Shown here in pieces: positions 43,877 through 55,649 of a DNA stretch of 64,000 nucleotides. The notes beneath the pieces are model-generated. The model was not told the DNA's origin, did not search any database, and was given only the letters and a program-made list of their open reading frames with translations. Made by a program: the position numbers and the translations under genes. Position 1 is the first letter of the stretch. Every line of letters starts with the position of its first letter. This stretch comes from Septoria linicola (taxonomy: Eukaryota > Ascomycota > Dothideomycetes > Mycosphaerellales > Mycosphaerellaceae), in assembly GCA_024114885.1 (NCBI GenBank), contig CP099421.1:930001-994000 (forward strand). The letters are read 5' to 3'.

Positions 43877-44590
43877 TGCGTCAGTGAGATGAAGTCTTTG
43901 TTCGGGAAAGGACTGTGTGAAAGAAAGGAAGTGAGTAGAAGAAGTATCCTCGGAGCGGGTGCCGGTAGTCCAATGTCAAATGTCTGATCTGGGTGGTATA
44001 CTGTACGAAGACAGAGTTGACCATCGAGGTGCAGATGAACGACATGACTGCTGTTATTTGACGACAAACGTCCGGTCGCGCCCGACAATGGCGATCTAAT
44101 TGGTAAGTGCGGCTGATCGACACTTCCCCGCTAAGAACTCTCACGGCAAACGTGCTTCCATGGTGAGCAGACCGTATCGGTGAGACAAGAGCAGAGTGAA
44201 ATGTTGCGCAAAGTGGTAGATGGTTTGTAGGGTCTTCTGCTATTGATAGAAGGACGCGCAGATGCCAGCGACCAAGTTTGCCAAACAAGATTGAGATCAA
44301 GTCGCTGACCAATGCTTGAATCGGCCTCGGCGTCGATCTGATCGCTTGGCAAGGCTCTGCGAGAGACTTTTTGTATCAGGCCCAGATGCCGACTTCGACA
44401 TGCTTTCATACATTGCAAGTCGTTCAATTCAGCAGCCAGTGCTCAGTCCCATATCTAGGGACGAACTATCAAAACGGCCAACGGCTGCACCAGTCACAGT
44501 CACATCGATGAGGCCTTGGCTGAGCGTGGACTCTAAGCAATGCATGCCAATTCTTCCAGATTCCATCGCACGAAAATATTGAGTACTTTG
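43877..44590. other. Intergenic, nothing recognised
   Basis: Should contain the NRAMP promoter and the 3' end of the methyltransferase-like gene. Short overlapping frames only. Confidence 0.4.
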
Positions 44591-45361
44591 TCAGGAAGCA
44601 TTTGGCTTCCTGGCGACGTGACACCACAGATCGTAAAAGAGCAAAGAATCTGCACTGTCAATCTCATCCTTGACCTTGGCTCTCAAGTCGCTTGCTTCTT
44701 CTGCCGTGCAATGCCCGCTGCGTTCGAGATACAGTATTGCACTGGCGACCACAGTCTTTGTGAATTGTACCTCTGGCGTGACGGTATACATCTCCGAGTC
44801 TTCGTCTTCTAATTGTAGACTCATGGCTGTGGAGATCCTGTAGGTAGATCCTGCCTTTTGCGTTCGAAGTGCATCCGTGAAACGATATAGGATATCTCGA
44901 AGCACAGTATCTGGAGCTCCTGGCTTCACGGTTGCTATTCGAGCTGTCATGGGATCCCAATCAATCCATTGCAGCCAGCCGCCAGGCTTCAGAAGCGCGA
45001 TCAGATCGTCTAAGGCTTCATTGAACCGATCCGGCCTCAGATTGGTATGAAGCAATCTCACAGCGACAACATCAAATTGGCCACGGAGGTCATCTTTCAT
45101 CCTCCCGGTGGCTATGGAGCCGCCGAACTGTATTCTCGTTCGTTCTGCTTCAGCAAGGCTTGGAGGTAGTTCTACACCAGTGTCGAATTGATTCCCTCTC
45201 GAGACATCCGCGATCTTGATATCGCCTGGTCGAAGGTGACTATCTTTTGAGAGTGCTTGAACGATGCTTTGGTGGATGTGGTATCCGAGGGTCGCGGTTA
45301 TAAAGCCATGCTGCCTTTTGAGCGTGTCGTCCTCTGCCGCGGGCAACATCTCAGATATCAT
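44591..45361 (-). pseudogene. SAM-dependent methyltransferase-like, motif I missing
   Basis: A 256-codon open frame similar to the LaeA-like/UMTA-type fungal methyltransferases: an N-terminal LKRQHGFITATLGY helix, QFDVVAVRLLHTNL (motif II region), LIALLKPGGWLQWIDWD (motif III), and a C-terminal part ending YDLWCHVARKPNAS. The strand IADV should be followed by the Gly-rich SAM loop and an acidic residue. Instead it reads IADVSRGNQFD, which in relatives is the sequence after motif I. About 25-30 codons are therefore missing in frame. Without the SAM loop the protein should not bind cofactor. It may be a pseudogene that kept its frame or a catalytically dead homologue. Confidence 0.6.
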
Positions 45362-45971
45362 GCCGTTGATGAAAGCTCTTATCTCTGAGATTAATTCAAA
45401 ATGCCTCGATTGGGCATGAGCTTTGTTTTATGTTTACAGGCACAAGTGCCGCTCGGCAGTGTTTTCAGTCTGCCTGAATGGTCTTGACTCTCTCGAGCAG
45501 TAGCACGTCAGAAGAGCAGATATGCATTGCTATAGGCAAAGTTCATATTACACCGCTGACTGTGTTCACCTGCCGACTTGGGCTCGGCTTCGCGTAATTT
45601 CGGCCGCTGCCGGCGCACCTCCTCTTCTCTTCCAGCAAACATAGTTCGTATCATCCAGCTGTCATCTGATGCTAGTATCGCAGATTTTGATCCTCACAAG
45701 CTCAATACCGACATGTAGTAAGTGTTCTGACTCTAGGATCAATGGCAAAGTGCCATCGTCCGACCTGGCCGAATGAAGATTCTCAGGCGTAAGTCTCCGG
45801 CTTCGGCCGTCGACGATTCTCTGAACCTGGTCTGGCGCCAGATGGAGATGACAGCAGGTCAATCTTTACAGCTAAAGACCTTCTGCTTCGCTTTCCCTCA
45901 GGTTTGCGCTGGCCTCCATTAAACAAGAGACCTTGATAGCGTCTTGTGCCAGTATATCACACTTTACGATC
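45362..45971. other. Intergenic, divergent promoters
   Basis: Between the starts of the methyltransferase-like gene (minus) and the hydrolase gene (plus). No other gene is supported. Confidence 0.4.
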
Positions 45972-47068
45972 ATGCTCTTCACTCAGGACTTCACCAAGCT
46001 GTCTCGCCAGGAGATATTGGACTTGGCGAGACCTACTAAAGAATACCAAGAAGTACATATCTGATTATGTGACGGGAACGCGTGGACGAGCCTGACTTGT
46101 GTCAGATAAAAGAGATTTGGCCTCCGCTGAGAATCGACTGGCACGATCAACAGAAAGCTGTCGCCAAGTTGCGCACACAAACTGAAGTCGCAGATGAGAT
46201 GGACGAGTTAGATCCTGCTGTTGGCGAAGAGTTCCTCAAGATCAAAGCTCGCGATGGCTACGATCTTACGCTCCGAATATTCAGGTCGAACGAGCACACG
46301 GATCCCAATGGGCCACTTGTAGTGCTCTGGCACGGTGGCGGCTGGGTCATTGGCAGTCCAACGATGGTGGCAGAATTGGCAAGATCTTTATGCAAACGAT
46401 TCGGTGCTATTGTCGTTGCACCAAATTATCGTTTGGCACCAGAGCACCCTTGGCCAGCTAGTATCAATGACGCGTGGGACAGTTACGACTGGATCCGGCA
46501 GAATGCGTACACGAAAATCGGCGGACACGAAGATGGCAATTTCATCATGGGAGGCATATCTGCTGGAGCCAGCATGGCGATTGCCATTGCTCATCAAGCC
46601 CAAGACGAGCAGCTCGAGCCAAAAATCACTGGCGTGTACTCTGCATGCGGCTCTGTGCGACCACTGGATGTCGAGAAGTTGGAGCCTCAGTATCGGGAGC
46701 GATATCTCAGTCGGACGCAGGACGAGTGCATCAATAACCCTGTCTTGTCGAAAGAAATGACCAATCTTATGACAGAGTGTGCCAAGCCCGACACAACCTC
46801 AAAGCTATACTTACCGCTTCTTTGGCCAGGGAATGAGAGTCACCAAGGACTTCCGAGGATCTATCAGCAGCTATGCGGGCGAGACTACAGTCGGGATGAG
46901 GGACTCATCTTTGACGATATTCTCAAGAACAATGGTGGCCAATCGCGTGTGGATTTGTATCCTGGGCTGCCACATTGCTTTTGGATCGCGCTGCCGTATG
47001 TGCCGGAGTTTAAGCAGTGGGAGAAGGATACGATCACAGGCTTCCGATGGCTTCTCGACGCGAAGTAG
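45972..47068 (+). CDS. Alpha/beta hydrolase of the HSL/arylacetamide deacetylase type (Abhydrolase_3)
   Basis: A 347-residue serine hydrolase acting on esters or lactones. Exon 1, 45972-46052 (MLFTQDFTKLSRQEIL), joins exon 2, 46106-47068, across a 53-bp intron with branch CCTGACTT and acceptor GTGTCAG; total 1044 bases. Active-site features are the oxyanion motif LWHGGGWVIG, the nucleophile elbow GGISAGAS, and a C-terminal LPHCFW that supplies the His. No signal peptide is visible, so it is probably cytosolic. Members often sit in secondary-metabolite or detoxification loci; nothing here proves a substrate. Confidence 0.88.
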
Positions 47069-47323
47069 TGTGGCACCTGTTGCTCATATCCATTGCAGGA
47101 GGGAAAGCGCACATACTCAATGCTGCTGACCAAGTTCTAGGTGAAGCAATACTATGCTACTAAAGCTGTGGATTCGAGTAGTACTAGACTACAAAATGCG
47201 CGATAGCGTCAAGATGAATAGCTGTGATCTATGTTACAGTCCAACAACAACAAACTCCAGCACCAAGCTGACTCTGATGCATGCTCATTACGCTCCGACC
47301 AACTCGTGCCAGTATCAGACAGT

Positions 47324-49061
47324 TTAGTTGCGGTCATCGCCAGAGTTGTGCTTCCACAGAGGACACTTGTCGTCTGACTTGCTGTAGCTTGGCGCGTCGT
47401 CGGAATCGTTGTCGTTGTCGTCGTCACCGCCCATCTGCTCCCAGATGTCGCAGAAAGCGGCGACAGCGGGATCAACATAGGTCGTTGCCTCGGCCCTCTT
47501 GACATAGTTGTTGCCACCGCCACCCATCAGGCCACCGATGTTGGGCATCATGCCACCGAGTCCGCCGAGTCCGCCAACAGGCGAAGCTTGAGTCTGGCCT
47601 CCGTTTGCGCCGCTGCCACCACCTCCGATCAGTGGAAGACTCTGCAGAGGGCTACCGCCGCCTGAGCCACCACCGCCGACAAATGGCAGACTTTGGAGAG
47701 GGTTGCTACCGCCGGAGCCACCGCCGCCGAGGAACGGCAGACCAAGACCGCCACCGCCGTTGGTGTTCTGGTCAGAGCGGCCCTCGTTGTTGTTGTTGTT
47801 CGAGCGACCTTGATCTGGGTTCGCGGTCTGAGGGTCAATGAGCGGATCGCCGTGACCATTACCACGACCTTGACGAGGACCGTAGCGTGGGCTCTGGTCA
47901 TCGTCGTCTTGGTTCCAGCCATACTGCTTGATAGTCTGCTTGCAGCGCATCGGGCACTGGGCTTCGCAGCGGTTATCTTGCTCAGACAGGTACTGCTGAC
48001 AGTAATCCTGGCATTGCTCGGTGCATTGGTCGTTGTACTGCGACGGACGTGGAGCTTGCTCTTCACGTTTGTAGTGCTCGGACATGAAGCCATCGCTGCA
48101 ACCATCGTGAGCATGGGTAGTAAGTGCCAAGACGGGACGAGATGTACTTACACGATGCTGCCAATGGCTGCGCCTGGACCATCATCTCCACGCCAGTTAT
48201 CTCTTCCGACTCCTCGGTTGTAGCCGTATGGGTCATTGCCAAAGCGCGGGTCGAAGCGTCCATCGAAGCGTGGATCGTGTGGTCTGTATGGAGCGGCGTA
48301 TGGATTGTTGTTCCAGCCAGGTCCCCAGTGCTGAGCGTCCTGCTTGTCTTGCCTGGCCTGCTCTTCACGCTTGACATTGGCCGAGGCACCAGCATTTGCA
48401 TTGGCGTTTGCATTTGCCACTCCATTGACACTAGCTCTTCCTGCAGCGTCGGCATTGACACGGCCACCTGTGTGAGATAAGTACGTGTTCACCATAGTAT
48501 GCTCACTCTGCGTTGACTACTCACCAGCATTGAAGCCCGCACCAGAGTTAGCACGACCTCCGGAGCCCAGTCCTAGACCACCTCCAAGCTTGGACCCGAG
48601 GCCTGCAGTGACGTCTAGGTAAGGAATCAGTAGATATTCTATGCAGGAGGGAATGTGGCTACTGACCATTCACTAGTCCGGCGCCGGCATTGAGACCAGC
48701 CCCCACTCCTGAAGTGAGCTGGCCGCCGAGACCGGCTGCAGCATTCCTGAGTGGTCATTAGTATTGACATTCGCCAAAATCATCCTGACGATACTCACAA
48801 AGCACCTTGACCAGTTGCAGCAACGCCAGAGCCCAAATTGGCAGCCAAATTCAATGGTGCACTGATAAGGTTCTGCGCATCGGCACCAACGCGACCTTGA
48901 GCACCACCATTGCCCTGGTAGCCACCATTCCTCCAAGAGTAGCTATACTCAGAACCGGCCGGCGGCTGCTGCTGTCCTCCATTCTGCCGAGCCTCCAGAG
49001 GCAAGGCGTGGGCGAGACCAGCTACGCCAACTGCAAGAGCGAGAGTGGATTGGACGTGCAT
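47324..49061 (-). CDS. Secreted Gly/Asn-rich protein with a Cys cluster
   Basis: A 506-residue secreted protein of unknown function. Exons 48799-49061, 48667-48746, 48525-48614, 48152-48467 and 47324-48097 (acceptor side read as 48095) give an in-phase total of 1521 bases. The N-terminus is a signal peptide (MHVQSTLALAVGVAGLAHAL) followed by LEARQ, a likely processing site. Then come Gly/Ala/Asn-rich low-complexity repeats, a Cys cluster (CTEQCQDYCQQYL and CEAQCPMRCKQ), and repeats of the form LPFVGGGGSGG. KR pairs (NVKREEQ, YKREEQ, YVKRAEA) could be Kex2 sites, so the product may be cut into several peptides. It could be a wall protein or effector-like; no family is recognised. Confidence 0.7.
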
Positions 49062-49171
49062 CTTGTAATGAGTGAAAGACTGGCTGTGGAAAGGGTGAAG
49101 AATTGAAGGTGTTTTCGTGTCAAACGAATGTGCTGAGTTGGTGATTGCTTCATCGAGGACATTTCGACGCC

Positions 49172-49178
49172 CTTATAT
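49172..49178 (-). promoter_or_regulatory. TATA-like element of the secreted Gly-rich gene
   Basis: GATATAAGG on the minus strand about 112 bp upstream of the start codon at 49061. Identified from motif and spacing only. Confidence 0.35.
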
Positions 49179-49199
49179 CGATTCATTGTGACATTGCCG

Positions 49200-50598
49200 C
49201 GGTAGGGTCGTTTCTGCTTGCCATGGGATAGTGCGTGCTCTCACGTTCATCACATGTGGATTGCGCACCTCGAATTCCAGGTGATACACGTTCAGAGTGG
49301 ACGCGGCTATGTGACGGATGTCTATGCAGCATACATCCCAGAGACGGCAGAACTGTTGCGCGTTGCAGGAAACTGGCTTGGCAAGGCTCCATGATGGGGA
49401 TTCGCGACTCTGCATCATTCGAAAGTACTTCTTTGCCCGTTTGTGTTGATAGCCGCATCATAGTGTCGGTCTGGAACTAGCATAGCATGCTCAAACTCTG
49501 TGGTGGAGTGTGTGACTGATGTCGCAAGCTGTCAGCAACCCTGCGAAGTCTGTTTCATACGTCAGATTGCCACGCTGAGGTCGAAACACGACCGAAGAAC
49601 CGCCTTCTGACTGTGTTGTAATTGCTCTTCTAGACTGCTCGATAGCACTGCAATGTGCACGCAAAGACGCACTACGCGTCTCAAAAGTGGATTGTCAGCA
49701 CTTCAAATGTCGTTCAAGAATGATTTGCGTCGGCTACGCGAACGCTTGGCCTTCTTCCACTTCATCCGCGCTCAATCCAATCTTTCCTTTGACGCCACCA
49801 TCTTCAATCTGCTGATGAGCTTGTCTCACTCCTTCTACAGTCAGTGGCAAAGTCTTGGTATGATGACATTTGATCTTCCCTTCATCAACCCATGCCGCCA
49901 GTTGCTTCAGTATGTTGCCGTGGGATGCTACTTGGCTGTTTTAACCTAGGTCTTGCTTACGACATGCTGTGAGGCAGCTCTACGGAATGAGCATTATCTT
50001 GCGTCACAGAATTGTGGTTCCGACATCGACGTCTAATTCTCGACCTCAGGTTGGCAGCTTGCGGTGCATAATGACCGTACCTCGACTCGACGACGGATCG
50101 AGTGTGGCTCGCTCGTCTTTTGATGACTGTTTTATCTCTTTCTTTCAGCTATTGCTGTGTGCTTCAGATGTGACTTGAGGAATGCGGTGGCTAGACCATT
50201 GCACCTCCGCATGAGCATCGTGTCCCAGCAAGTACCGTGGTGTTCAACAGTCGTCATTCACTCGTTACGACTGACATGATGATTTGAGGTGGTATTCGAT
50301 AATGTTGCTTGTTGTTGTCTTGTTGATTGCCGGTGCCAAAGTAGAAGCCGGGCAAGTCCGCTGGCAGATGACCTCGTGACGCGGCGCGACGAGCATGTGC
50401 TGTTCTCGCGATGACGGGATGCTTATCATGTGAGCTGTCTCGAGGAACATGGTCTTCTGACTTACCATCTCCACACATAACCTCCTTGCTCGGAAGCTGC
50501 ATATGAGCTGTTGACATGGCAGTTCAGCTAACGTCTCCCACGACACCCTGAGTCTGCCAGATCGCACCAGTACCACCGTACAAATCATCGCAGCCACG
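49200..50598. other. Long intergenic region, nothing recognised
   Basis: About 1.4 kb between two divergent genes. Several frames of 60-160 codons overlap on both strands, but none has a domain, and their codon use is not distinct. No tRNA or other RNA gene was recognised. It may hold upstream control DNA of the secreted-protein gene. Confidence 0.4.
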
Positions 50599-51975
50599 AT
50601 GGACCGCCTCCGCTCGCTCTGGCAGCGCCAGCCTGAGCAAGCGTACGTGCCAGTAGCGGACAACGAAGACGACGGCGACCTCGTCAACAGCACCTCCGCC
50701 CTGCAGCCTAAATCTCGCCACCCTACGAATACACTCACGAAAAGTGGGAGCAATGGGTTCTATATCGAGTACTCTATCTTTCTGCTGCTTGGTGTTTCCA
50801 TGCTGTGGGCATGGAACATGTTCCTTGCTGCTGGTCCCTACTTCCAGCACCGCTTTCGTTCCAATCAGTGGATTTATGAGAACTTCCAAGCGGCCGAGAT
50901 ATCAGTCTCGACTATCACCAACTTGGGCGCGATGCTCATCCTCACGAGGCTACAGAGCGGAGCAAACTATGGCAAGAGAATTGTCCTTGGACTGGGTATC
51001 AACATGGTCGTCTTCTCACTACTTGCTGTAAGCACAGCTATCGACACAAGCGCGGGAGTCTACTTTGCATTTCTCATGTTCATGATATTTGCAACAAGTC
51101 TGGCGACAGGATTCTGCCAGAACGGCGTTTTTGCTTTCGTGAGCGGTTACGGAGAGCCCAAGTTCACACAGGGTATCATGACCGGACAGGCCATTGCAGG
51201 CGTGCTGCCATGTATTGCACAGATCGTGTCGGTATTGAGCGTAAGACCAAAGAAAGGAGATCAGCCCGCAGGACCACCTCCTGTGAATTGGAAAGCGGCA
51301 ATGGCATACTTTGTTACGGCCACAGTGATCAGTGTCGTCACTCTGCTTGCCTTCTCTGTATTAGTCGCCAGAGACAATAAGCCTGCGCAAGCGCAGCTTC
51401 CAGCTCAAGACTCGCTTGATGAGCCCACAGACAAGAAGGGTATCCCACTGCTGTACCTTTTGAGGAAGCTCATGTGGCTGGCCGGGGGAGTCTTTGCAAC
51501 ATTCGCAATCACGATGGTGTTCCCGGTCTTCACGCAACGCATAGTCTCTGTGCGACCGCCTGCCGAACAACCGCCGATCTTACAGCCACCTAGCTTCATA
51601 CCTCTAGCACTTCTGTTTTGGAACACGGGAGATCTGGTCGGGCGATTGTTAACGGCGGTGCCGTCCTTGAGCTTGGTACGCTGGCCGAGAATCGTGTTCC
51701 TTATGGCATTGTCACGGCTAGCCTTCGTTGGACTGTACCATCTGTGCAACATTCGCGGTCAAGGCGCGATCGTCTCAAGTGATTTCTTCTACCTAGTCGT
51801 GGTACAGCTGCTCTTCGGCCTCTCGAATGGCTATCTTGGCAGCATTTGCATGATTGGCGCTGGTGAATGGGTCGACGATGAAGAGCGTGAAGCTGCAGGC
51901 GGCTTTATGGGGCTCTGCCTGGTTGGTGGCTTGACTGTCGGCAGTCTATTGAGCTTCTTCATCACTGGAACATGA
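50599..51975 (+). CDS. Equilibrative nucleoside transporter (ENT/SLC29, Fun26-like)
   Basis: A 458-residue single-exon transporter with about eleven membrane helices. Helix 1 has YIEYSIFLLLGVSMLWAWNM and later AAGPYFQHRF, typical of ENT. Other motifs are FCQNGVFAFVSGYGEPKFTQ, where ENTs carry the conserved G..xG..G..P.kyxq pattern, and FWNTGDLVGRLLTA (the D-x-x-GR motif), ending in GGLTVGSLLSFFITGT. Fun26 in yeast is vacuolar and exports nucleosides from RNA breakdown; this location is inferred by homology only. Confidence 0.92.
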   Translation: MDRLRSLWQRQPEQAYVPVADNEDDGDLVNSTSALQPKSRHPTNTLTKSGSNGFYIEYSIFLLLGVSMLWAWNMFLAAGPYFQHRFRSNQWIYENFQAAEISVSTITNLGAMLILTRLQSGANYGKRIVLGLGINMVVFSLLAVSTAIDTSAGVYFAFLMFMIFATSLATGFCQNGVFAFVSGYGEPKFTQGIMTGQAIAGVLPCIAQIVSVLSVRPKKGDQPAGPPPVNWKAAMAYFVTATVISVVTLLAFSVLVARDNKPAQAQLPAQDSLDEPTDKKGIPLLYLLRKLMWLAGGVFATFAITMVFPVFTQRIVSVRPPAEQPPILQPPSFIPLALLFWNTGDLVGRLLTAVPSLSLVRWPRIVFLMALSRLAFVGLYHLCNIRGQGAIVSSDFFYLVVVQLLFGLSNGYLGSICMIGAGEWVDDEEREAAGGFMGLCLVGGLTVGSLLSFFITGT

Positions 51976-53122
51976 AATGTGCGAGTATGCACGACTCGCC
52001 TATAAACTCCTGACATTTCGCATTTCCTGCGCCGATTATGACCACGTGCGCTGAACTCTGAAGCTCGAAGCTTGGAGAGTGCCCTTCGTCAAACATCTCC
52101 GGTCTGGGTGCTGCGAGTAAGAGACCATGAAGATACAGCGCCAAATATTCACGTAATATGCGATGCACTCCCGGCCACAGCTGCCCGAATGGTGTATTGT
52201 ACGAGGCGCGTGGCTGTCAGAACACGAGTGTATTCAAATCTCGCGTCTCGTTTGTGCAAGATCCAGATGCTTTGGAGAATGGCCATCACACGCCTAGATC
52301 GCTGTTGATTCGCTGGCGTTCGTGGCAGTTTTTCTCCGCAGCCACATTGACTAGAGAGAGATGTCGCACGTGGCATTCGCCGAACTTTATTTGACTGTGC
52401 CTTACATTGACTTCAAGCCTCTCGCTACGTCCGACTTGGCATCTTCAGTTCACTAGATTGCCAGCTCTACCGGGATGGCTACTGAGTCGGGCCTGCGAGC
52501 TGAGACCGCTGCCTGCAGAGAAGTACTTGACACTCCGCACAGCGCCACGCCGCAATGGCGGCTACTGAATCGAGCCAGCGAAATGAACTATTGTATCTCA
52601 CTGCTGCACCGGGACTTGCAAGCATCGACGTCAAGCTATTGACACGCTGCACTTCTACGCATGACGAAGCCGCCGCCGCCTACTATTGACGTGGCCATGA
52701 AGTCCTATAGGACATGCACCATACCACACTGCGAACACAAAGTAGGACTCAGTCAAGCTGGCGCTGGACACGCTAGCTCTCCCAGTGCGCCACATCCCTG
52801 GTCTAGAAGAGACAAGACTTGAGCATTTCCCCAAAGGCCATCGCGCTGCCAAGACCCTACAAAAGCTACACCATCACTCTATATTGCGGTGCATGGACAT
52901 CTTAGCTATGGAGCGCCTCATGGGCCGGGCGTGTTGTACGCAAGCCATAGTGGCTGTTTCTAGTCTTTTACTGCCTCGGAGCTATCTCTGGAAGTTGGAG
53001 CCGCAAGATAGCTGCAGAATGTCCAGAACCGGACATTGTACGACTAGATTATGATCAACACGTGCACCATTGCCGCTGCCAGCTACGGTAGCAGCAAGCA
53101 GCCACATTATTTGGCTTTGCAC
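51976..53122. other. Intergenic, nothing recognised
   Basis: About 1.15 kb after the nucleoside transporter. Short frames on both strands without recognisable products. It contains upstream DNA of the secreted Cys-rich gene. Confidence 0.4.
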
Positions 53123-53128
53123 TATAAA
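53123..53128 (+). promoter_or_regulatory. TATA box of the Cys-rich secreted gene
   Basis: A perfect TATAAA 102 bp upstream of the ATG at 53230, a distance usual for strongly regulated fungal genes. Assigned from motif and position. Confidence 0.5.
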
Positions 53129-53229
53129 TGGACTGGCCTGAAGAATATACAAGTATGCTGTGTTCTGCCCAGTTTTGAGATCTGCCCGTCTACCACTGCA
53201 TACCTTCAATATCCCACCTCCATCCCAAG

Positions 53230-55649
53230 ATGAAGGCAGGATCTCTTGCCGTGGGCGTGCTGTCGCTTTTCTACGTCGGCGTTGCAGCTACCTACAATGA
53301 GTGCTCTAGCGGTAAGCTGTGCCCTCACTCTACTAGTGAACAGGGCGCCGTACTTATCATAGCATATAGGTACATACAAAACACTCGTTCCCTCCCTCGT
53401 CAAGGATCGCCAAGCTCGCGACTTCTGCGCCTCCCTTCCTCCAGCCCACAGGCTCGATCGCAACAAGTGCCCTACGGCGCTCAAACAGCACAAGTACAGC
53501 ACTATCAAAACTGCCTGTTCTTGCGTCAAGCAGACCTGCAACAAGCAGCCTACATGTTATAATCCAGAATCATCGTGTCGCAAGGCATCAGGTTGTGGAG
53601 GGTTCTGCGCAGATCTGAAGAAGGACAAGGAGAATTGCGGCCAATGCGGAAACAAGGTGCATGTTACTTACTCGAGCTTTGGTGCTGGAGCTGACCACAA
53701 TGTTAGTGCACCGGCGACAAGAAATGTATCAAGGGCAAATGCCAGAAGCCCCAACCAACCTGCCCCAGTAACAAGAAGCTCTGCTATGGAAACTGCGTTG
53801 ACTGCCAGTCGGATGTCAACAACTGTGGTGGCTGCGGAACCAAGGCAAGTTAAGCTGTCGTCGCTTAGATCTCTTCTCTGACTTGTCCAAAGTGCGGCTA
53901 CGGACAGAAATGTCTCCAAGGCAGATGCAAAACCCCTCAGCCCACGTGCCCAGGATCCAAGACGCTGTGCTATGGCAACTGTGTTGACTCCAAGACTGAT
54001 GACATGAACTGTGGCGGTTGTGGTAACAAGGTAGGCTACGCTGTCTTGTCCTCGCACTGAAGTCCTCCTAACATTGATTTAGTGCTCGTACGGCAAGAAA
54101 TGTATTGGCGGCAAATGCAAGACCCCAGAGCCAACCTGCTACTTATATGAGCAGTCCTGCTACGGTGCCTGCGCTAACGTCAAGACCGATGTCAACAATT
54201 GTGGAGCCTGCGGCACCAAGGTATGTCATCCATATCCCCCAAGATGACTATGTTGAGCGATATCTGACGAACCTGTAGTGCACTGGCCAGCAAGTGTGCA
54301 AGAATGGTTTGTGCCAGGCCCCCACCGTTACACCTGAATGCACTAAGGACGAGAACTGCAAGGACGGTAAAGTGTGCAAAGACGGCAAATGCCAGGCTCC
54401 AGTTGTCATTCCCGAATGTACCAAGGACGAGAATTGCCGCGATGGAAAGGTCTGCAAGGACGGCAAATGCGAGGCCCCAGTCGTGATTCCGGAGTGCACC
54501 ACGAACGAGAACTGCTCGGATGGCAAGGTGTGCAAGTCTGGAAAATGTCAACTAGAATGTGCTGCCAACATCGATTGTACAGACGGTCAACTCTGCAAAT
54601 CTGGAAAGTGTCAGCCAGAGTGTGTCGCCAACACTGACTGTACCGACGGCCAACTCTGCAGATCTGGCAAGTGTCAGCCAGAGTGTGCCGTCAATACTGA
54701 TTGTGTTGGTGGCCATATCTGCAAGTCTGGCAAATGTCAACCACAATGCTATACCAGCGCAGAATGTCCCGATGGCGAGTGCAGAATGGGAAAATGCGAG
54801 GTTCCGAGGACATGCACGAAGAACTCCCAATGCAATAGAGAGGATCTCTGCAACTCTGGAACTTGCGGTGCACCACAGATGTGTGTCGCAACCATCAGGC
54901 GAATCACCAAGTTAGTCGAAACCAGAGCACGCTGTCCAGCAGGGCAACGCTGCATGGCTTCTAGCAGTGAGCTAGGTGGAACTTGCGAGGCTACGCCGTG
55001 TACGAGCTCTTCCTCGTGTGGCTCCGAAGTCTGCCTCGAAGGATCATGTCAGCCGTCACCAGCAACCTGCTCAGCTTCCTCTGACTGCGGAGAAGGCCAA
55101 GAGTGCAATGCTGGGACTTGCCAGACTCCAGTAGCTTGCAGTACCTCCGTCGACTGCGACACGGACGCCACGGGCAACGTTTGCATATCGGGCACTTGTC
55201 AAAGAGCGCCGATCACATGCAACCCGTCCAGATCGTGCGGAGAAGGCCGCGAGTGCAAGGAAGGCGTCTGCCGACCTGAAGCTCTCTGCAGCGTCTCGAC
55301 CGACTGCGACCCTGACAACACCAGCAAGACCTGCATCGACAACAGATGCGAGGCAACACCAAGTACCTGCACAGAGTCCCCGCAATGCGGAGAAAACCGA
55401 GAATGCTTCATGGGTCAATGCCGTATCCCATCCACAACTCCAGAGCCTGAATGCACCAGTAACGATCAGTGTGGTGGAGTAGGCCTGAGAGCCTGTCTCG
55501 AGGGATCTTGCTCGAAGTTATGTATCGGAGGCGCTGGCGGCATCTTCGATATGTTCAAGTGTGAGGATAGTGAAGATTGCGTGGAGACCACTGGGCTCAA
55601 TATTCCCAGCATCACAGGGGTTTGTAGGCCACGAGCCCCTGAAACATAG
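53230..55649 (+). CDS. Secreted modular Cys-rich protein (Stig1-like / EGF-like modules)
   Basis: A 717-residue secreted protein. Exons 53230-53311, 53370-53656, 53707-53844, 53893-54030, 54083-54220 and 54279-55649; total 2154 bases, all in phase. A signal peptide (MKAGSLAVGVLSLFYVGVAA) is followed by a unique Cys domain. Then come repeats of the pattern CPGSKTLCYGNCVD...NNCGGCGTK, like Stig1/tapetum-type modules, each one exon, and then at least eight short modules of the type CTKDENCKDGKVCKDGKCQ, and looser eight-Cys modules to the C-terminus. Such arrays occur in adhesive or wall-associated proteins. No membrane anchor or GPI signal is seen. Function unknown. Confidence 0.82.
53707..54220 (+). 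repeat. Three tandem 138-bp exons encoding Cys-rich modules
   Basis: Exons 53707-53844, 53893-54030 and 54083-54220 are each exactly 138 bp (46 codons), all begin with a TGC codon, all end in a NK or TK pair, and are all flanked by phase-0 introns of 48-58 bp. They are evident exon duplications. The intron after the first uses GCAAGT as donor. Confidence 0.85.
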
